64,000 nucleotides of DNA from an uncultured Bacteroidia bacterium. GTDB lineage: Bacteria > Bacteroidota > Bacteroidia > Bacteroidales > UBA932. A program made the translations under genes and the position numbers. The DNA is taken from NCBI GenBank assembly GCA_902768665.1, contig CACXMA010000001.1, positions 1 to 64,000 of the forward strand, written 5' to 3'. The notes beneath the pieces were generated by a model that was not told the DNA's origin, did no database searches, and saw only the letters and a program-made list of their open reading frames with translations. How positions within the stretch are numbered: position 1 is the first letter of the stretch; each line of letters opens with the position of its first letter. Below, piece after piece: positions 1 to 9,159 of this stretch.

Positions 1-18
1 AGCTCAAACTAGACGGAA

Positions 19-43
19 TGAGTCCGGTACAGTACCGAACTCA
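19..43. repeat. Short palindrome near window start
   Basis: Two 12-base arms (19-30 and 32-43) are complementary with one mismatch around a single-base loop. No T-run follows, so it is not an obvious terminator. It may be a stray member of the palindromic repeats seen elsewhere in the window. Confidence 0.4.
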
Positions 44-95
44 AAACAAATAAATCTTTAATGTTGAATCCGTCCAACAAAAGGGGCGCACATCA

Positions 96-140
96 TTTTC
101 CCCAACTCGTGAACAAGAACCGGCCCTTTTTGTTCACGAG
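96..140. repeat. GTGAACAA-type hairpin repeat, copy 1
   Basis: A hairpin with arms CTCGTGAACAA and TTGTTCACGAG enclosing a GC-rich loop. The 45 bases 96-140 recur exactly, as reverse complement, at 47566-47610 in the 3' end of the dead IS transposase. It could be a leftover end of a second copy of that insertion sequence or a dispersed repeat with terminator-like shape. Confidence 0.7.
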
Positions 141-149
141 CTTTGTGTA

Positions 150-179
150 TTGTTTATTTTCTAAACTTTAGTATCTTTG
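150..179 (+). promoter_or_regulatory. Promoter of the 213-2132 lipoprotein gene
   Basis: Bacteroidota-type promoter: -7 box TATCTTTG at 172-179 and TTG at 150-152, 19 bp apart. The start codon lies 33 bp downstream of the -7 box. Confidence 0.7.
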
Positions 180-212
180 CAAAAGTTTACAGAATAAACT
201 AAACACACATAT

Positions 213-2132
213 ATGGAACTCAGGCATCTACTCCCATTCTGTGCCCTGGCGGCAGGACTCCTTTCCGGATGCGACCCGGAGAGAGTCAATGAACAACTCC
301 AACCTACTCAGGACGAACTTACGGTTTCACCGGCCTCGCAGAAGATTTCAGAGGACGGTACCGCTGCTTTTACCTTCACTTTTTCGTTGACAAAAAACGG
401 CAAAGTAATAGACCTCAAAAGGGACAAAGCCACGGCAACTGTACATTTCGAGGCCACCGGCGGGACGGTGAGCCCCGAGTCGGGTATGACGGATGAAAAT
501 GGGAAAATAAGCGTGACCTTTACCGCGTCAGATCCCTCAAACTTCAAGGGCGGCACGGTCAAAGGCACGGTGAAAAACGTAAAGGGAATCGTGGAACAGC
601 AGGGCGACCTGGCATCGGCGACGGCTACTGTACTGCCACTGGACGCAGAAGATCCACCCGTGGTCGAACAGCCCATTTCCATGGCAGAAAAACTCCAGGA
701 GAACACCTATTCCATTCAGAAGAAAGGCGATGAGATTCAAGTATTTACGCTACCTCAAGAGTACTCGAGCTGGTATGTTGGCACCAGCTATATGGACAGC
801 TCCCAGCAGGCCATCCACGTGGAACTGATGGATGAAGATCCGGAGCAGATGACTATGGGCTGGGCCAATGCCGAACTCCCTCTGGCAATTGCCAATAAAC
901 TGACAACCATCAATCAAGAGTTCTACCAGAAATACCCTTGGGCCGGGACAAAACTGGGGACAATGCGTTTGGGCGGCATGATAGACGCACATATAGGACA
1001 GGGCGGAAACGTGAAGCTGGACGGCAGCAGCCAGATATGGCTCAAAGAAAAGGGCGGCACCAAAGCCTATTCCGGGCTGTACCAGTTCCTCTTTGTCCTT
1101 GTATTCGAGAACCAGGAGTACAATCCTGAGACGGACAGCTATGTATCTACAGGCGAGGAATACACCATCTGCGGCAACGCGATTGTAGAAGAGCTGGTTG
1201 CCGAGCTGTCAGACTTCCGTCTGGATTACGAGAGCAACTGGGTGGTCCCCGGCAAGTCCACTACCCTTTCTGCTTTCTGGACTCCCGGCGCCACCTTCGA
1301 CTGGAACAAGGTAACACTGAACGAGCAAAGCTGCGGAGGCTCCTCCGGCAACTGGTTCAGCTGGGATGCATCCACGCAGAAACTCACCGCCACCAAATCC
1401 GCTGACAACCAGCAGGTCTCACTGACCTTCGGCTATGCCGGCACGGAGTTAACCGATAAGATTTCACTCTACAACGGTCCCGGCTACTCTTCCTTCTCCC
1501 TTTCGATGCAGAACAGTTCCGCCGATTATATCCTGGCCGAGAATGATCCCGCATGGGGCAGCGACACCATCTGGCTTACGGTAGATGAATGGAAACCCGA
1601 GGGTTCTTCTTTCACCGGTTACGGCATAGAGATTGACCCGGCTACGGAGAACTATAACAAGTTGTATTACAATCCCTACGGCAAATATGTCGACTTCAAG
1701 AAGGGCATCCCGGAAGGATCGTTTGACCTGATTTTCCGCAGCGTGACCGACCACAACGCCAAGTTCACCATCCCCGTAAAGGTGGTTCATCATAAGGCCA
1801 CCTCCTTCCAGATTACCTATAAGCACAGTAACAACGGCGCTTTTGAACCCTGGACCAGCGGCGGAGAAAACGGCGTGTGCAATTATCCCATGGGGATGGA
1901 ATTGGGCGTGATTACGGAGCCGGAAGATGCCTATTGGAACTGGGCCGATGTAGAACTGGCCTACGATTACGACGGATTCTCCTTCTCTGGCCACGGCGGC
2001 AAGGAGGATCACCCGAAGCTTGAGCGCACCAAGAGCAATCCTGGCGGCGATACGTCCTACGGCACCCAGATTATCTTCCGACTGAAGTATGACAATAGAA
2101 AGACAAGTACTATATACGTAGACCACAATTAA
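213..2132 (+). CDS. Surface lipoprotein with N-terminal Ig-like (Big-1-like) domain
   Basis: A 639-residue protein with a lipoprotein signal ending in the lipobox LLSGC, so Cys20 is the expected lipidated residue. Residues about 35-140 look like an invasin-type bacterial Ig-like domain, with the characteristic run GGTVSPESGMTDENGKISV. The remainder is rich in Trp, Tyr, Gly and beta-type segments, with no catalytic motif I recognise. It is probably exported to the outer membrane and perhaps surface exposed. The start at 213 fits both the promoter at 150-179 and the signal peptide. It stands alone; the next gene has its own promoter. A role in adhesion or glycan binding is possible but not shown by the sequence. 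Confidence 0.75.
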   Translation: MELRHLLPFCALAAGLLSGCDPERVNEQLQPTQDELTVSPASQKISEDGTAAFTFTFSLTKNGKVIDLKRDKATATVHFEATGGTVSPESGMTDENGKISVTFTASDPSNFKGGTVKGTVKNVKGIVEQQGDLASATATVLPLDAEDPPVVEQPISMAEKLQENTYSIQKKGDEIQVFTLPQEYSSWYVGTSYMDSSQQAIHVELMDEDPEQMTMGWANAELPLAIANKLTTINQEFYQKYPWAGTKLGTMRLGGMIDAHIGQGGNVKLDGSSQIWLKEKGGTKAYSGLYQFLFVLVFENQEYNPETDSYVSTGEEYTICGNAIVEELVAELSDFRLDYESNWVVPGKSTTLSAFWTPGATFDWNKVTLNEQSCGGSSGNWFSWDASTQKLTATKSADNQQVSLTFGYAGTELTDKISLYNGPGYSSFSLSMQNSSADYILAENDPAWGSDTIWLTVDEWKPEGSSFTGYGIEIDPATENYNKLYYNPYGKYVDFKKGIPEGSFDLIFRSVTDHNAKFTIPVKVVHHKATSFQITYKHSNNGAFEPWTSGGENGVCNYPMGMELGVITEPEDAYWNWADVELAYDYDGFSFSGHGGKEDHPKLERTKSNPGGDTSYGTQIIFRLKYDNRKTSTIYVDHN

Positions 2133-2135
2133 CGC

Positions 2136-2159
2136 CATTCCCGGCTTGACCGGGAATCT
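2136..2159. repeat. Palindromic repeat (CATTCCCGG...CCGGGAATC type)
   Basis: Short palindrome of the GTCATnCC...GGnATC family scattered through the window. It overlaps the TTG element of the next promoter. Confidence 0.7.
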
Positions 2160-2176
2160 AAAAACCACTATCTTTG
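2146..2176 (+). promoter_or_regulatory. Promoter of the 2185 membrane protein gene
   Basis: -7 box TATCTTTG at 2169-2176 and TTG at 2146-2148, 20 bp apart. The TTG lies inside the loop of the palindromic repeat. Only 8 bp separate the -7 box from the ATG at 2185, so the mRNA may be leaderless or nearly so. Confidence 0.6.
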
Positions 2177-2184
2177 CCCTTTGT

Positions 2185-2784
2185 ATGGAAGAACAATTTG
2201 ACGCGCTGGAAGTCATTGCCCGTACAAGGGGCAAAGTAGAAATGGACAAGGTCCCCACAGGAGAAAACCTTTTCCTGCTGTGGGGAATTCTTACTGCTGC
2301 TTTTTTTCTGATTCAGTTTGTACTGTGGATGGTCTTTCGCCAGAGTTGGTGCCTTTGGATTTGGACCGGGGCCGTCGTTATCGGCTGGCTCTGGATGATC
2401 ATTCTCCTTCGCCGCGACCACAAGCGCACTCATCACAGGACCCACGAAGCCAAGATTATCCTGGATTTCTGGATCTTTGCCGGAGTCGCCTGCGCAGTCG
2501 GTGGATTTGCTTTCGGGCTTGCCGATATGTTCGAGTTGTTTGCCGTGCCGCTTATCAGCCTTCTTGTCGGGATGGGAGCCTTTGTCACCGGTGAAGTCAA
2601 CCGCTTCCGCCCAAAGATTATCGGCGGGCTGGTGGGAGCGGCCATCGGCATCGCTTCCTTTATTCTTCAGGGAGAACTTTGGGAGTGGCAGATGCTCTCG
2701 CTATCCATTGTTGCCGTTGTGTCGCTGGTAATACCCGGTTTTCTTTATAAGAAAAGCATAAAGGATGGAATTTCAAAATCTTGA
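2185..2784 (+). CDS. Multi-pass inner membrane protein of unknown function
   Basis: 199 residues with about five hydrophobic segments: roughly residues 28-45, 52-70, 92-110, 112-130 and 142-185. I chose the ATG at 2185 because the upstream in-frame start at 2146 would lie ahead of the predicted transcription start. The N-terminus is soluble and charged (MEEQFDALEVIARTRGKVEM). The 3' end overlaps the start of the winged-helix gene by 20 bp, indicating translational coupling. The pair suggests a small membrane protein co-expressed with its own regulator. I do not recognise a named family. Confidence 0.65.
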   Translation: MEEQFDALEVIARTRGKVEMDKVPTGENLFLLWGILTAAFFLIQFVLWMVFRQSWCLWIWTGAVVIGWLWMIILLRRDHKRTHHRTHEAKIILDFWIFAGVACAVGGFAFGLADMFELFAVPLISLLVGMGAFVTGEVNRFRPKIIGGLVGAAIGIASFILQGELWEWQMLSLSIVAVVSLVIPGFLYKKSIKDGISKS

Positions 2785-3055
2785 CCCCATACTTCACAAC
2801 GAGTTACGGCTCAAGATTATGGCAGCCCTGGACTCACTGGATGACGCAGACTTCGTGTACCTGAAAGGGCTCACGGGTGCCACCTCGGGTAACCTTTCCG
2901 TCCAGCTCACCAAGCTCCAGGACGCCGGCTATATCAAACTGTCCACCAGCGGCGCCGGCCGCGGCTCCCACACCGTCTGTCGCATCACGCCCAAAGGATC
3001 CTCCGCACTTCAGGACTACCAGAATGCCCTGATGTCCTACTTCTCAAAAAGCTGA
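2765..3055 (+). CDS. Winged-helix transcriptional regulator
   Basis: 96 residues matching the compact winged-helix regulator fold of the HTH_34/MarR-like type. The opening LDPILHNELRLKIMAAL forms the first helices, and residues about 30-50 (YLKGLTGATSGNLSVQLTKL) form the helix-turn-helix. The wing is near GAGRGSHTVCRITPKG. There is no effector domain. The gene overlaps the upstream membrane-protein gene by 20 bp and is closed by a terminator, so the two form a bicistron. It probably regulates its own operon, by analogy with similar regulator/membrane pairs. Confidence 0.8.
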   Translation: MEFQNLDPILHNELRLKIMAALDSLDDADFVYLKGLTGATSGNLSVQLTKLQDAGYIKLSTSGAGRGSHTVCRITPKGSSALQDYQNALMSYFSKS

Positions 3056-3072
3056 TTTTGACCACAATTCCG

Positions 3073-3110
3073 GGTCCGCGTCACGTTTGCGGGCCTTTTT
3101 TGCTTTTTTT
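3073..3110 (+). terminator. Intrinsic terminator after the winged-helix gene
   Basis: Stem GGTCCGC (3073-3079) with GCGGGCC (3089-3095), including one G-U pair, followed by two T-runs to 3110. Confidence 0.75.
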
Positions 3111-3130
3111 GGCGAAAAAAAGTATATTAG
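3100..3130 (+). promoter_or_regulatory. Possible hppA promoter
   Basis: TATATTAG at 3123-3130 differs from TAnnTTTG at one position; TTG at 3100-3102 lies 20 bp upstream. The ATG of hppA follows 24 bp later. Confidence 0.4.
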
Positions 3131-3154
3131 AGGTCCAAATAAAAAAACCACATT

Positions 3155-5365
3155 ATGCATGCCTTGTTTTATGCGGTGCCCGTAGCGGCCGTGATCGCCC
3201 TCTTCTTTGCCTGGTGGTTCTTCCACCGGATGATGAAGGAGAGTGAGGGTACCGTCACCATGAAAGAAATTGCCCAGTATGTCCGGGAAGGGGCGATGGC
3301 CTATCTGAAGCAGCAGTATAAGGTCGTCGTCATTGTTTTTATCGTGCTGGCCGTCCTCTTTGCCGTCCTGGCGTACGGCTTCGGTGTCCAGAATCCGTGG
3401 GTGCCGTTCGCTTTCCTGACGGGCGGCTTCTTCAGCGGCCTCGCCGGCTTTGTCGGCATGAAGACCGCGACCTATGCCTCGGCCCGTACGGCCAATGCCA
3501 CGATGCGTTCGCTCAACGCCGGCCTCAAGGTCGCCTTCCGCAGCGGCGCGGTGATGGGCCTGACGGTCGTCGGCCTGGGCCTTCTCGACATCTCCATCTG
3601 GTGGATGGTGCTCCGGGCCTTCTATGACCCGAGCGTCGGCCAGAACCTCATCGTCATCACGACCACCATGCTGACCTTCGGCATGGGCGCCTCGACACAG
3701 GCCCTTTTCGCCCGCGTCGGCGGCGGCATCTATACCAAGGCGGCGGATGTCGGCGCGGACATCGTCGGCAAGGTCGAGCAGGACATCCCCGAGGATGACC
3801 CCCGCAACCCCGCCACCATCGCCGACAACGTCGGTGACAATGTCGGTGACGTCGCCGGCATGGGCGCCGACCTCTACGAATCCTACTGCGGCTCCATCCT
3901 CGCCACGATGGCCCTCGGCGCCTCGGCGTTCTTCGGCGTAGGCGACGGCACGGCCATGCAGATGAAGGCCATCTTCGCCCCGATGCTCATCGCCGCGATC
4001 GGTGTCGTCCTCAGCATCCTCGGCATCTATGTCGTGAGGACCCGGGAGGGCGCCGGGCTGCAGCAGCTGCTCAAGTCCCTTTCGCGGGGCACGAACCTCA
4101 GCGCCGTCCTGATCGCCGTGCTGAGCTTCGGCATCTTCTATGTCCTCGGATTTGACGGGGCCTACGGCACGCCCGAGTGGTGGCGCCTCGCCCTCAGCGT
4201 CCTTTCCGGTCTCGCCGCGGGCGTGATCATCGGCAAGGTGACGGAGTATTATACCTCGCACTCGTACAAACCCACGCAGAGGCTTGCGGAGGCCGCAAAG
4301 ACGGGGTCTGCGACGGTCATCATCGAGGGTACGGGCCTCGGCATGATTTCCACGGCCGTGCCGGTGCTGACCATCGCCGCCGCGATTCTCCTGGCCTACG
4401 GCTTTGCGACGGATTTCGTCTTCTCGACGGCAACCCTCAGCGTCGGCCTCTACGGCATTTCCATCGCCGCGGTCGGCATGCTCTCGACCCTCGGCATCAC
4501 CCTCGCGACGGATGCGTACGGCCCCATCGCCGACAACGCCGGCGGCAACGCCCAGATGTCCGAGCTCGACCCGTCCGTCCGCGAAAAGACCGACGTGCTC
4601 GACGCCCTCGGCAACACCACCGCCGCGACGGGAAAGGGCTTCGCCATCGGTTCGGCGGCCCTGACGGCCCTCGCGCTCCTGGCCTCCTACATCGAGGAAA
4701 TCAAGATCGGATTTGCCCACATCGGGCGCACGAGCTTCGAAGTCGGCGGGGAAGTGGTGGAGACGACCCGCGCCACCATCACCGACATCGTCAATTACTA
4801 CGACATCACGCTGATGAACCCGATGGTGCTTGTCGGCATCTTCGTCGGGGCCATGATGGCCTTCCTTTTCTGCGGCATGACGATGAACGCCGTCGGCCGC
4901 GCCGCTTCGAAGATGGTCGTGGAGGTCCGCCGCCAGTTCCGGGAGATCGCCGGCATCCTCGAGGGCAAGCAGCGTCCGGACTATACAAGCTGTGTCCGCA
5001 TTTCCACCAAGGCGGCCCAGCACGAGATGATCCTGCCGTCGCTCCTTGCCATTATCGTCCCGATGCTTGTGGGCGTGCTCCTCGGTCCTGCGGGCGTGAT
5101 CGGCCTGCTCGCTGGCGGTCTCGGCGCGGGATTCGTGCTCGCCATCTTCCTGGCGAACTCGGGCGGCGCCTGGGACAACGCCAAGAAATATGTCGAGGAA
5201 GGCCATCACGGCGGCAAGAATTCCCCGGCCCACAAGGCAACCATCGTCGGCGACACCGTCGGTGACCCCTTCAAGGACACGTCAGGCCCTTCGCTGAACA
5301 TCCTCATCAAGCTGATGTCGATGGTCTCCATCGTGATGGCCGGCCTGACCGTGATGCTGCACTGA
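3155..5365 (+). CDS. hppA: K+-dependent membrane-bound ion-pumping pyrophosphatase
   Basis: 736 residues, the usual length for membrane pyrophosphatases, with about 16 membrane helices. It couples hydrolysis of cytoplasmic PPi to export of H+ and/or Na+. The PPi site is seen at about residues 198-240 ([19 protein letters not shown], then [20 protein letters not shown]) and again near the C-terminus ([16 protein letters not shown]). [10 protein letters not shown] at about 486-495 carries Ala where K+-independent enzymes have Lys, which places it in the K+-dependent class. Cation specificity cannot be settled here; K+-dependent enzymes of Bacteroides relatives have been described that pump Na+, or Na+ and H+. 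It is monocistronic, with the next promoter 18 bp beyond the stop. Confidence 0.96.
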   Translation: MHALFYAVPVAAVIALFFAWWFFHRMMKESEGTVTMKEIAQYVREGAMAYLKQQYKVVVIVFIVLAVLFAVLAYGFGVQNPWVPFAFLTGGFFSGLAGFVGMKTATYASARTANATMRSLNAGLKVAFRSGAVMGLTVVGLGLLDISIWWMVLRAFYDPSVGQNLIVITTTMLTFGMGASTQALFARVGGGIYTKAADVGADIVGKVEQDIPEDDPRNPATIADNVGDNVGDVAGMGADLYESYCGSILATMALGASAFFGVGDGTAMQMKAIFAPMLIAAIGVVLSILGIYVVRTREGAGLQQLLKSLSRGTNLSAVLIAVLSFGIFYVLGFDGAYGTPEWWRLALSVLSGLAAGVIIGKVTEYYTSHSYKPTQRLAEAAKTGSATVIIEGTGLGMISTAVPVLTIAAAILLAYGFATDFVFSTATLSVGLYGISIAAVGMLSTLGITLATDAYGPIADNAGGNAQMSELDPSVREKTDVLDALGNTTAATGKGFAIGSAALTALALLASYIEEIKIGFAHIGRTSFEVGGEVVETTRATITDIVNYYDITLMNPMVLVGIFVGAMMAFLFCGMTMNAVGRAASKMVVEVRRQFREIAGILEGKQRPDYTSCVRISTKAAQHEMILPSLLAIIVPMLVGVLLGPAGVIGLLAGGLGAGFVLAIFLANSGGAWDNAKKYVEEGHHGGKNSPAHKATIVGDTVGDPFKDTSGPSLNILIKLMSMVSIVMAGLTVMLH

Positions 5366-5382
5366 TTTTTTGAAAAAAACGT

Positions 5383-5390
5383 TATATTTG
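5383..5390 (+). promoter_or_regulatory. -7 box upstream of the zinc metallopeptidase gene
   Basis: TATATTTG, a perfect match to TAnnTTTG, 22 bp before the ATG at 5413. No well-placed TTG is seen upstream. Confidence 0.6.
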
Positions 5391-5412
5391 TAAGATTAAA
5401 CGCGAATCGCCC

Positions 5413-6309
5413 ATGAAACTCGACGGAAGACGCGAAAGCACGAACGTGGAAGACCGGCGCTCATCGGCCGGAAAAGTAGCCGGCATTGCCGGCGGAGCCG
5501 GCCTCATCGGCCTTATTATCACCCTTGTCATGCAGTTTATGGGCGGAGGCGGCAGCGGAATCGGTGGCAGCGTCATCGAAGAAGCCCTGCCGGAAGTCCT
5601 GGGATCTGTTCTCGGCGGCCAGACCGAAACGGTCGGCGAGGCCACCTTCTCCGAAGAGGAGCAGGAGCTCGCCTCCTTCTCCAAGAAGATCCTCGCCTCG
5701 ACGGAGGATGTCTGGACGAAGGTGTTCAAGCAGATGGGAAAGACCTATCAGCCCCCGACCCTCGTGCTCTACACGGGCTCAACTTCTACCCGCTGCGGCC
5801 AGGGTCAGGCGGCCATGGGCCCCTTCTACTGCTCAGCCGACCAGAAACTCTATATCGACCTCTCCTTCTTCTCGACGATGAAGCAGCAGCTCGGCGCGGA
5901 CGGCGATTTCGCCTATGCATACGTCATCGCGCATGAGGTGGGCCACCACGTCGAATATCTGATGGGTGACCTCGCCCGCGAGCATAACAGAATGTCGCAG
6001 ATGAGCAAGAAGGATGCGAACGCCCGCAGCGTCCGCATCGAACTCCAGGCCGACTTCTACGCCGGCATCTGGGGCTATTATGAGAAGCAGCTCTTCGGTT
6101 CGCTGGAGGACGGCGACCTCGAGGAAGCCATCCGCTGCGCCTCGGTCATCGGCGACGACTACCTCCAGAAAAAGGCCCAGGGCTTCGCCGTCGAGGACAG
6201 TTTCACCCACGGCACCGCCGCCCAGCGCATGCGCTGGCTCAAAAAGGGCCTCACGACCGGCGACATGTCCAAACGCGACACCTATAGCATCCCCGCCAAT
6301 CAGTTATAG
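5413..6309 (+). CDS. YpfJ-family neutral zinc metallopeptidase
   Basis: 298 residues. The N-terminus MKLDGRRESTNVEDRR followed by one glycine-rich membrane segment (about 20-45) is the hallmark of the YpfJ/KPN_02809 family (PF04228). The zinc site is HEVGHH at about 174-179, and a downstream ELQADFYAGIWGYYE helix supplies the expected acidic residues. The catalytic domain is probably periplasmic, tethered by the N-terminal helix. Physiological substrates of the family are poorly known. Only 11 bp separate it from the next gene, so it probably leads an operon with the two amino-sugar genes. Confidence 0.88.
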   Translation: MKLDGRRESTNVEDRRSSAGKVAGIAGGAGLIGLIITLVMQFMGGGGSGIGGSVIEEALPEVLGSVLGGQTETVGEATFSEEEQELASFSKKILASTEDVWTKVFKQMGKTYQPPTLVLYTGSTSTRCGQGQAAMGPFYCSADQKLYIDLSFFSTMKQQLGADGDFAYAYVIAHEVGHHVEYLMGDLAREHNRMSQMSKKDANARSVRIELQADFYAGIWGYYEKQLFGSLEDGDLEEAIRCASVIGDDYLQKKAQGFAVEDSFTHGTAAQRMRWLKKGLTTGDMSKRDTYSIPANQL

Positions 6310-6320
6310 CATCATAAATT

Positions 6321-8252
6321 ATGGAAAAGCATTTCACCCTGCCTTACGATGGCGGTCTGATCGAGAAGGGCCTGCCAAAGGGCATCCTCCATTCTTATGA
6401 AAACATTCCCGTCGAGATCCGCCGCGACTCCTACGTCGCTTCGGAGGAAATTGCCGACCTGATTATCAAGGCGATCAACACCGCCCCGACCGACCGGCTG
6501 TTCCGTCTCGGCCTGACGACCGGTTCGACGCCGAAGACCCTCTACACGGAGCTGGCAGCCCGCTACGAGCTGGGTGAAGTTTCCTTCCGGAACGTTGAGG
6601 TGGTCTCCATCGACGAGTACTATCCTTCCACCGCCGAAGAGCGCCAGAGCCGCAACCACAAGCTCCACGAGACCCTCCTCGACAAGGTCGACATCCTTGA
6701 GGAGAACATCCACGTCCCCGACGGTTCCGTCCCCGTGGAGAAGCTCGGCGAGTACTGCGCCTATTTCGACGAGAACGCCCGCGGTCTCGACCTGATGGTG
6801 GTCGGTATCGGTGAGCAGGGCCAGGTCGGCTTCAACGAGGCCGGTACCTCCCTCCGCAGCCGCACCCGCCTCGTGCGCCTGTCCTACCAGTCCCGCAAGC
6901 GCCAGAGCCGCAACTTCAACCTCGACATGAGCCAGACCCCGACGACCGCCCTGACGATGGGCATCGACACGATGCTTTCCGCCAAGCGCATCGTCCTGAT
7001 GGCATGGGGCGAGGACAAGGCCCAGGCCGTCAAGGCCGTCGTGGAGGACCGTCCGACGCCCGCCTGCCCGGCTTCCTTCCTCCAGAACCACGACAACATT
7101 ACCTTCTACGTCGACGACACCGCCGCCGAGGACCTTACCCGCATCGTCGCTCCCTGGCTCGTCGGTCCCTGCGACTGGACGCCGAAGTTCATCCGCAAAG
7201 CCGTCGTGTGGCTCTGCCAGAAGGTCGGCAAGCCGATCCTCAAGCTGACGGAAAAGGACTATCTCGAGAACTCCCTCGGCGAGCTCCTCGAGCTATACGG
7301 CCCGTTCGACAAGATCAATATCAACGTCTTCAACGACCTCCAGCACACCATTACCGGCTGGCCGGGCGGCAAGCCCAACGCCGACGACAGCACCCGTCCC
7401 GTCGCCGCGACGCCGTACCCCAAGAAGGTCATCATCTTCTCGCCGCATCCGGACGATGACGTCATCTCCATGGGCGGTACCTTCATCCGTCTCGTCTCCC
7501 AGGGCCACGATGTCCACGTCGCCTACGAGACTTCCGGCAATGTCGCCGTCCACGACGATGTGGTCCTCCAGCACATGGACGCTGCGTTCCAGCTCGGTTT
7601 CGGCGACCATTTTGCCGAGGCGAAGGCCCTTGTCGACAGCAAGGTTCCGGGCGAGCCGGAGCCGCGTGCTCTTCTTGAGATGAAGGGCGCCATCCGCCGC
7701 AGCGAGGCCCGCGGCGCCGTCCGCAGCTTCGGCCTCAACGACAACACCAACGCCCACTTCCTGAACCTCCCGTTCTACGAGTCCGGCGGCATCAAAAAGA
7801 AACCGCGTACACAGGCTGACGTCGATGTGATCAAGGAGTTCATCTCCGGCATCCAGCCCGACATGATCTTCATGGCCGGCGACCTCGCCGACCCGCACGG
7901 CACCCACCGCGTCTGCACCGAGGCCGCACTCGAGGCCATCGAGCAGCTCAAGGAAGAGGGCCGCAGCCCCTGGCTCGAGAAGACCCACGTCTGGCTCTAC
8001 CGCGGCGCCTGGATGGAGTGGGAGCTCGGCCGTGTCGACATGGCCGTCCCGCTGAGCCCGGACGAGGTCATCAAGAAGCGTCACGCCATCTACCGCCATC
8101 TTTCCCAGAAAGATATCGTTCCGTTCCCGGGCGAGGATTCCCGCGAATTCTGGCAGCGGGCCGAGGAACGCACATCCGGCACCGCCCGTCTCTACAACGA
8201 GCTGGGCATGGCCGAATACCAGGCAATCGAAGTTTTCCTTAAACTGTATTAA
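6321..8252 (+). CDS. NagB-like / PIG-L (LmbE) deacetylase fusion protein
   Basis: 643 residues with two domains. Residues about 30-290 resemble glucosamine-6-phosphate deaminase; residues about 370-640 are a PIG-L/LmbE N-acetylglucosamine deacetylase domain with zinc motif HPDDD (H376) and DPHGTH (about 524-529). In the NagB-like half the acidic residue in SIDEY (D98) and the Glu of FNE (E173) are kept. The positions equivalent to catalytic Asp141 and His143 are Gln166 and Gln168 (GEQGQVGFNE). The first half may therefore be a non-catalytic sugar-phosphate binding domain or have another activity. The fused protein occurs in Bacteroidota alongside true nagB, as here, 18 bp downstream. A role in deacetylating and sensing amino sugars is inferred. 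Confidence 0.85.
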   Translation: MEKHFTLPYDGGLIEKGLPKGILHSYENIPVEIRRDSYVASEEIADLIIKAINTAPTDRLFRLGLTTGSTPKTLYTELAARYELGEVSFRNVEVVSIDEYYPSTAEERQSRNHKLHETLLDKVDILEENIHVPDGSVPVEKLGEYCAYFDENARGLDLMVVGIGEQGQVGFNEAGTSLRSRTRLVRLSYQSRKRQSRNFNLDMSQTPTTALTMGIDTMLSAKRIVLMAWGEDKAQAVKAVVEDRPTPACPASFLQNHDNITFYVDDTAAEDLTRIVAPWLVGPCDWTPKFIRKAVVWLCQKVGKPILKLTEKDYLENSLGELLELYGPFDKININVFNDLQHTITGWPGGKPNADDSTRPVAATPYPKKVIIFSPHPDDDVISMGGTFIRLVSQGHDVHVAYETSGNVAVHDDVVLQHMDAAFQLGFGDHFAEAKALVDSKVPGEPEPRALLEMKGAIRRSEARGAVRSFGLNDNTNAHFLNLPFYESGGIKKKPRTQADVDVIKEFISGIQPDMIFMAGDLADPHGTHRVCTEAALEAIEQLKEEGRSPWLEKTHVWLYRGAWMEWELGRVDMAVPLSPDEVIKKRHAIYRHLSQKDIVPFPGEDSREFWQRAEERTSGTARLYNELGMAEYQAIEVFLKLY

Positions 8253-8270
8253 TAGTAGTGTAATTCACGT

Positions 8271-9065
8271 ATGAAAATCGTTATTCGCAACAATTCCAAT
8301 GAGGGCTCCCTCTGGGCTGCCCACTACATCGCCAGGAAGATCAACGAGAAAGCCGCCCGCACCAGCGAGCCATTCGTGCTCGGTCTGTGCACCGGCTCCA
8401 CGCCGATCGGCACCTACGCCGAACTGATCCGCATGGTCAAGGCCGGCGAGGTCTCCTTCAAGAACGTCATTTCCTTCAATATGGACGAATATGTCGGCCT
8501 GCCCGTCGACCATCCGGAGAGCTACCACAGCTTTATGCACACCTATCTCTTCGACCAGATCGACGAGCCCGCGGAGAACATCCACATCCTCGACGGCAAC
8601 GCCAAGGACGTCGAAGCGGAATGCGCCGCCTATGAGGAGGCCATCGTCAAGGCCGGCGGTTTCGACCTCTTCCTCGGCGGTGTCGGCGAGGACGGCCATA
8701 TCGCCTTCAACGAGCCCTTCTCCTCGCTCAGCAGCCGCACCCGTGTCGTCACGCTGACGCAGGACACCCGCGAGGTCAACGCCCGCTTCTTCGAAGGCGA
8801 CTACAACAAGGTCCCGAAACAGGCCCTCACCGTCGGTGTCGCCACCGTCCTGAGCTCCCAGGAGGTCGTCATCCTTGCCTTCGGCTCCAAGAAGGCCCGC
8901 GCCCTCAAGGACGCCATCGAAGGTCCGATGTCCCACTACTGCACCCTCAGCGGCCTGCAGAACCACCCGGCCGGCACCATCGTCTGCGACGAGGCCGCCG
9001 TCGGCGAGCTCAAGGTCTCGAGCTACCGCTACTTCAAGGCGGTCGAGGCGGCAGAGAAGTTCTAA
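8271..9065 (+). CDS. nagB: Glucosamine-6-phosphate deaminase
   Basis: 264 residues, full length. It converts glucosamine-6-phosphate to fructose-6-phosphate and ammonia, the entry of amino sugars into glycolysis. The catalytic set known from the E. coli enzyme falls at identical numbers: Asp72 in NMDEYVGL, Asp141 and His143 in GEDGHIAFNE, and Glu148. The N-terminal LCTGSTPIGTY forms the phosphate loop. It is third in the operon that begins with the metallopeptidase gene at 5413 and is followed by a strong terminator. Its intact active site contrasts with the substituted one in the fusion protein just upstream. Confidence 0.97.
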   Translation: MKIVIRNNSNEGSLWAAHYIARKINEKAARTSEPFVLGLCTGSTPIGTYAELIRMVKAGEVSFKNVISFNMDEYVGLPVDHPESYHSFMHTYLFDQIDEPAENIHILDGNAKDVEAECAAYEEAIVKAGGFDLFLGGVGEDGHIAFNEPFSSLSSRTRVVTLTQDTREVNARFFEGDYNKVPKQALTVGVATVLSSQEVVILAFGSKKARALKDAIEGPMSHYCTLSGLQNHPAGTIVCDEAAVGELKVSSYRYFKAVEAAEKF

Positions 9066-9071
9066 ACGGAT

Positions 9072-9099
9072 AAGGGGCTGACCTCGAGGTCAGCCCCTT
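9072..9099 (+). terminator. Terminator after nagB
   Basis: Perfect 28-base palindrome centred on TCGA; the stem carries AAGGGGCTGACC and ends in CTTT. The T-tract is short, so it may act with the following repeats. Confidence 0.75.
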
Positions 9100-9103
9100 T
9101 AAA

Positions 9104-9156
9104 GATTGCCTGCATGCGCTGGCAATGACGTCATGCCACGGCTCGTCCGTGGCATC
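9104..9156. repeat. Two abutting palindromic repeats, opposite orientation
   Basis: Copy 9104-9129 reads GATTGCC...GGCAATGAC and copy 9130-9156 reads GTCATGCCACGG...CCGTGGCATC. Together they form an inverted pair, like the paired units of enterobacterial REP/BIME elements. They lie between the nagB terminator and tRNA-Pro. Confidence 0.75.
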
Positions 9157-9159
9157 TCG

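Noticed and set aside
3044-5233. 729-codon open frame antisense to hppA
   Set aside because: Composition is a mirror of the hppA codons (Arg/His/Asp/Gly-rich), with no domain and complete overlap with a certain gene. The same applies to long antisense frames over tolC-adaptor (37392-40181), the RND permease (40320-42329) and alaS (58666-60879).
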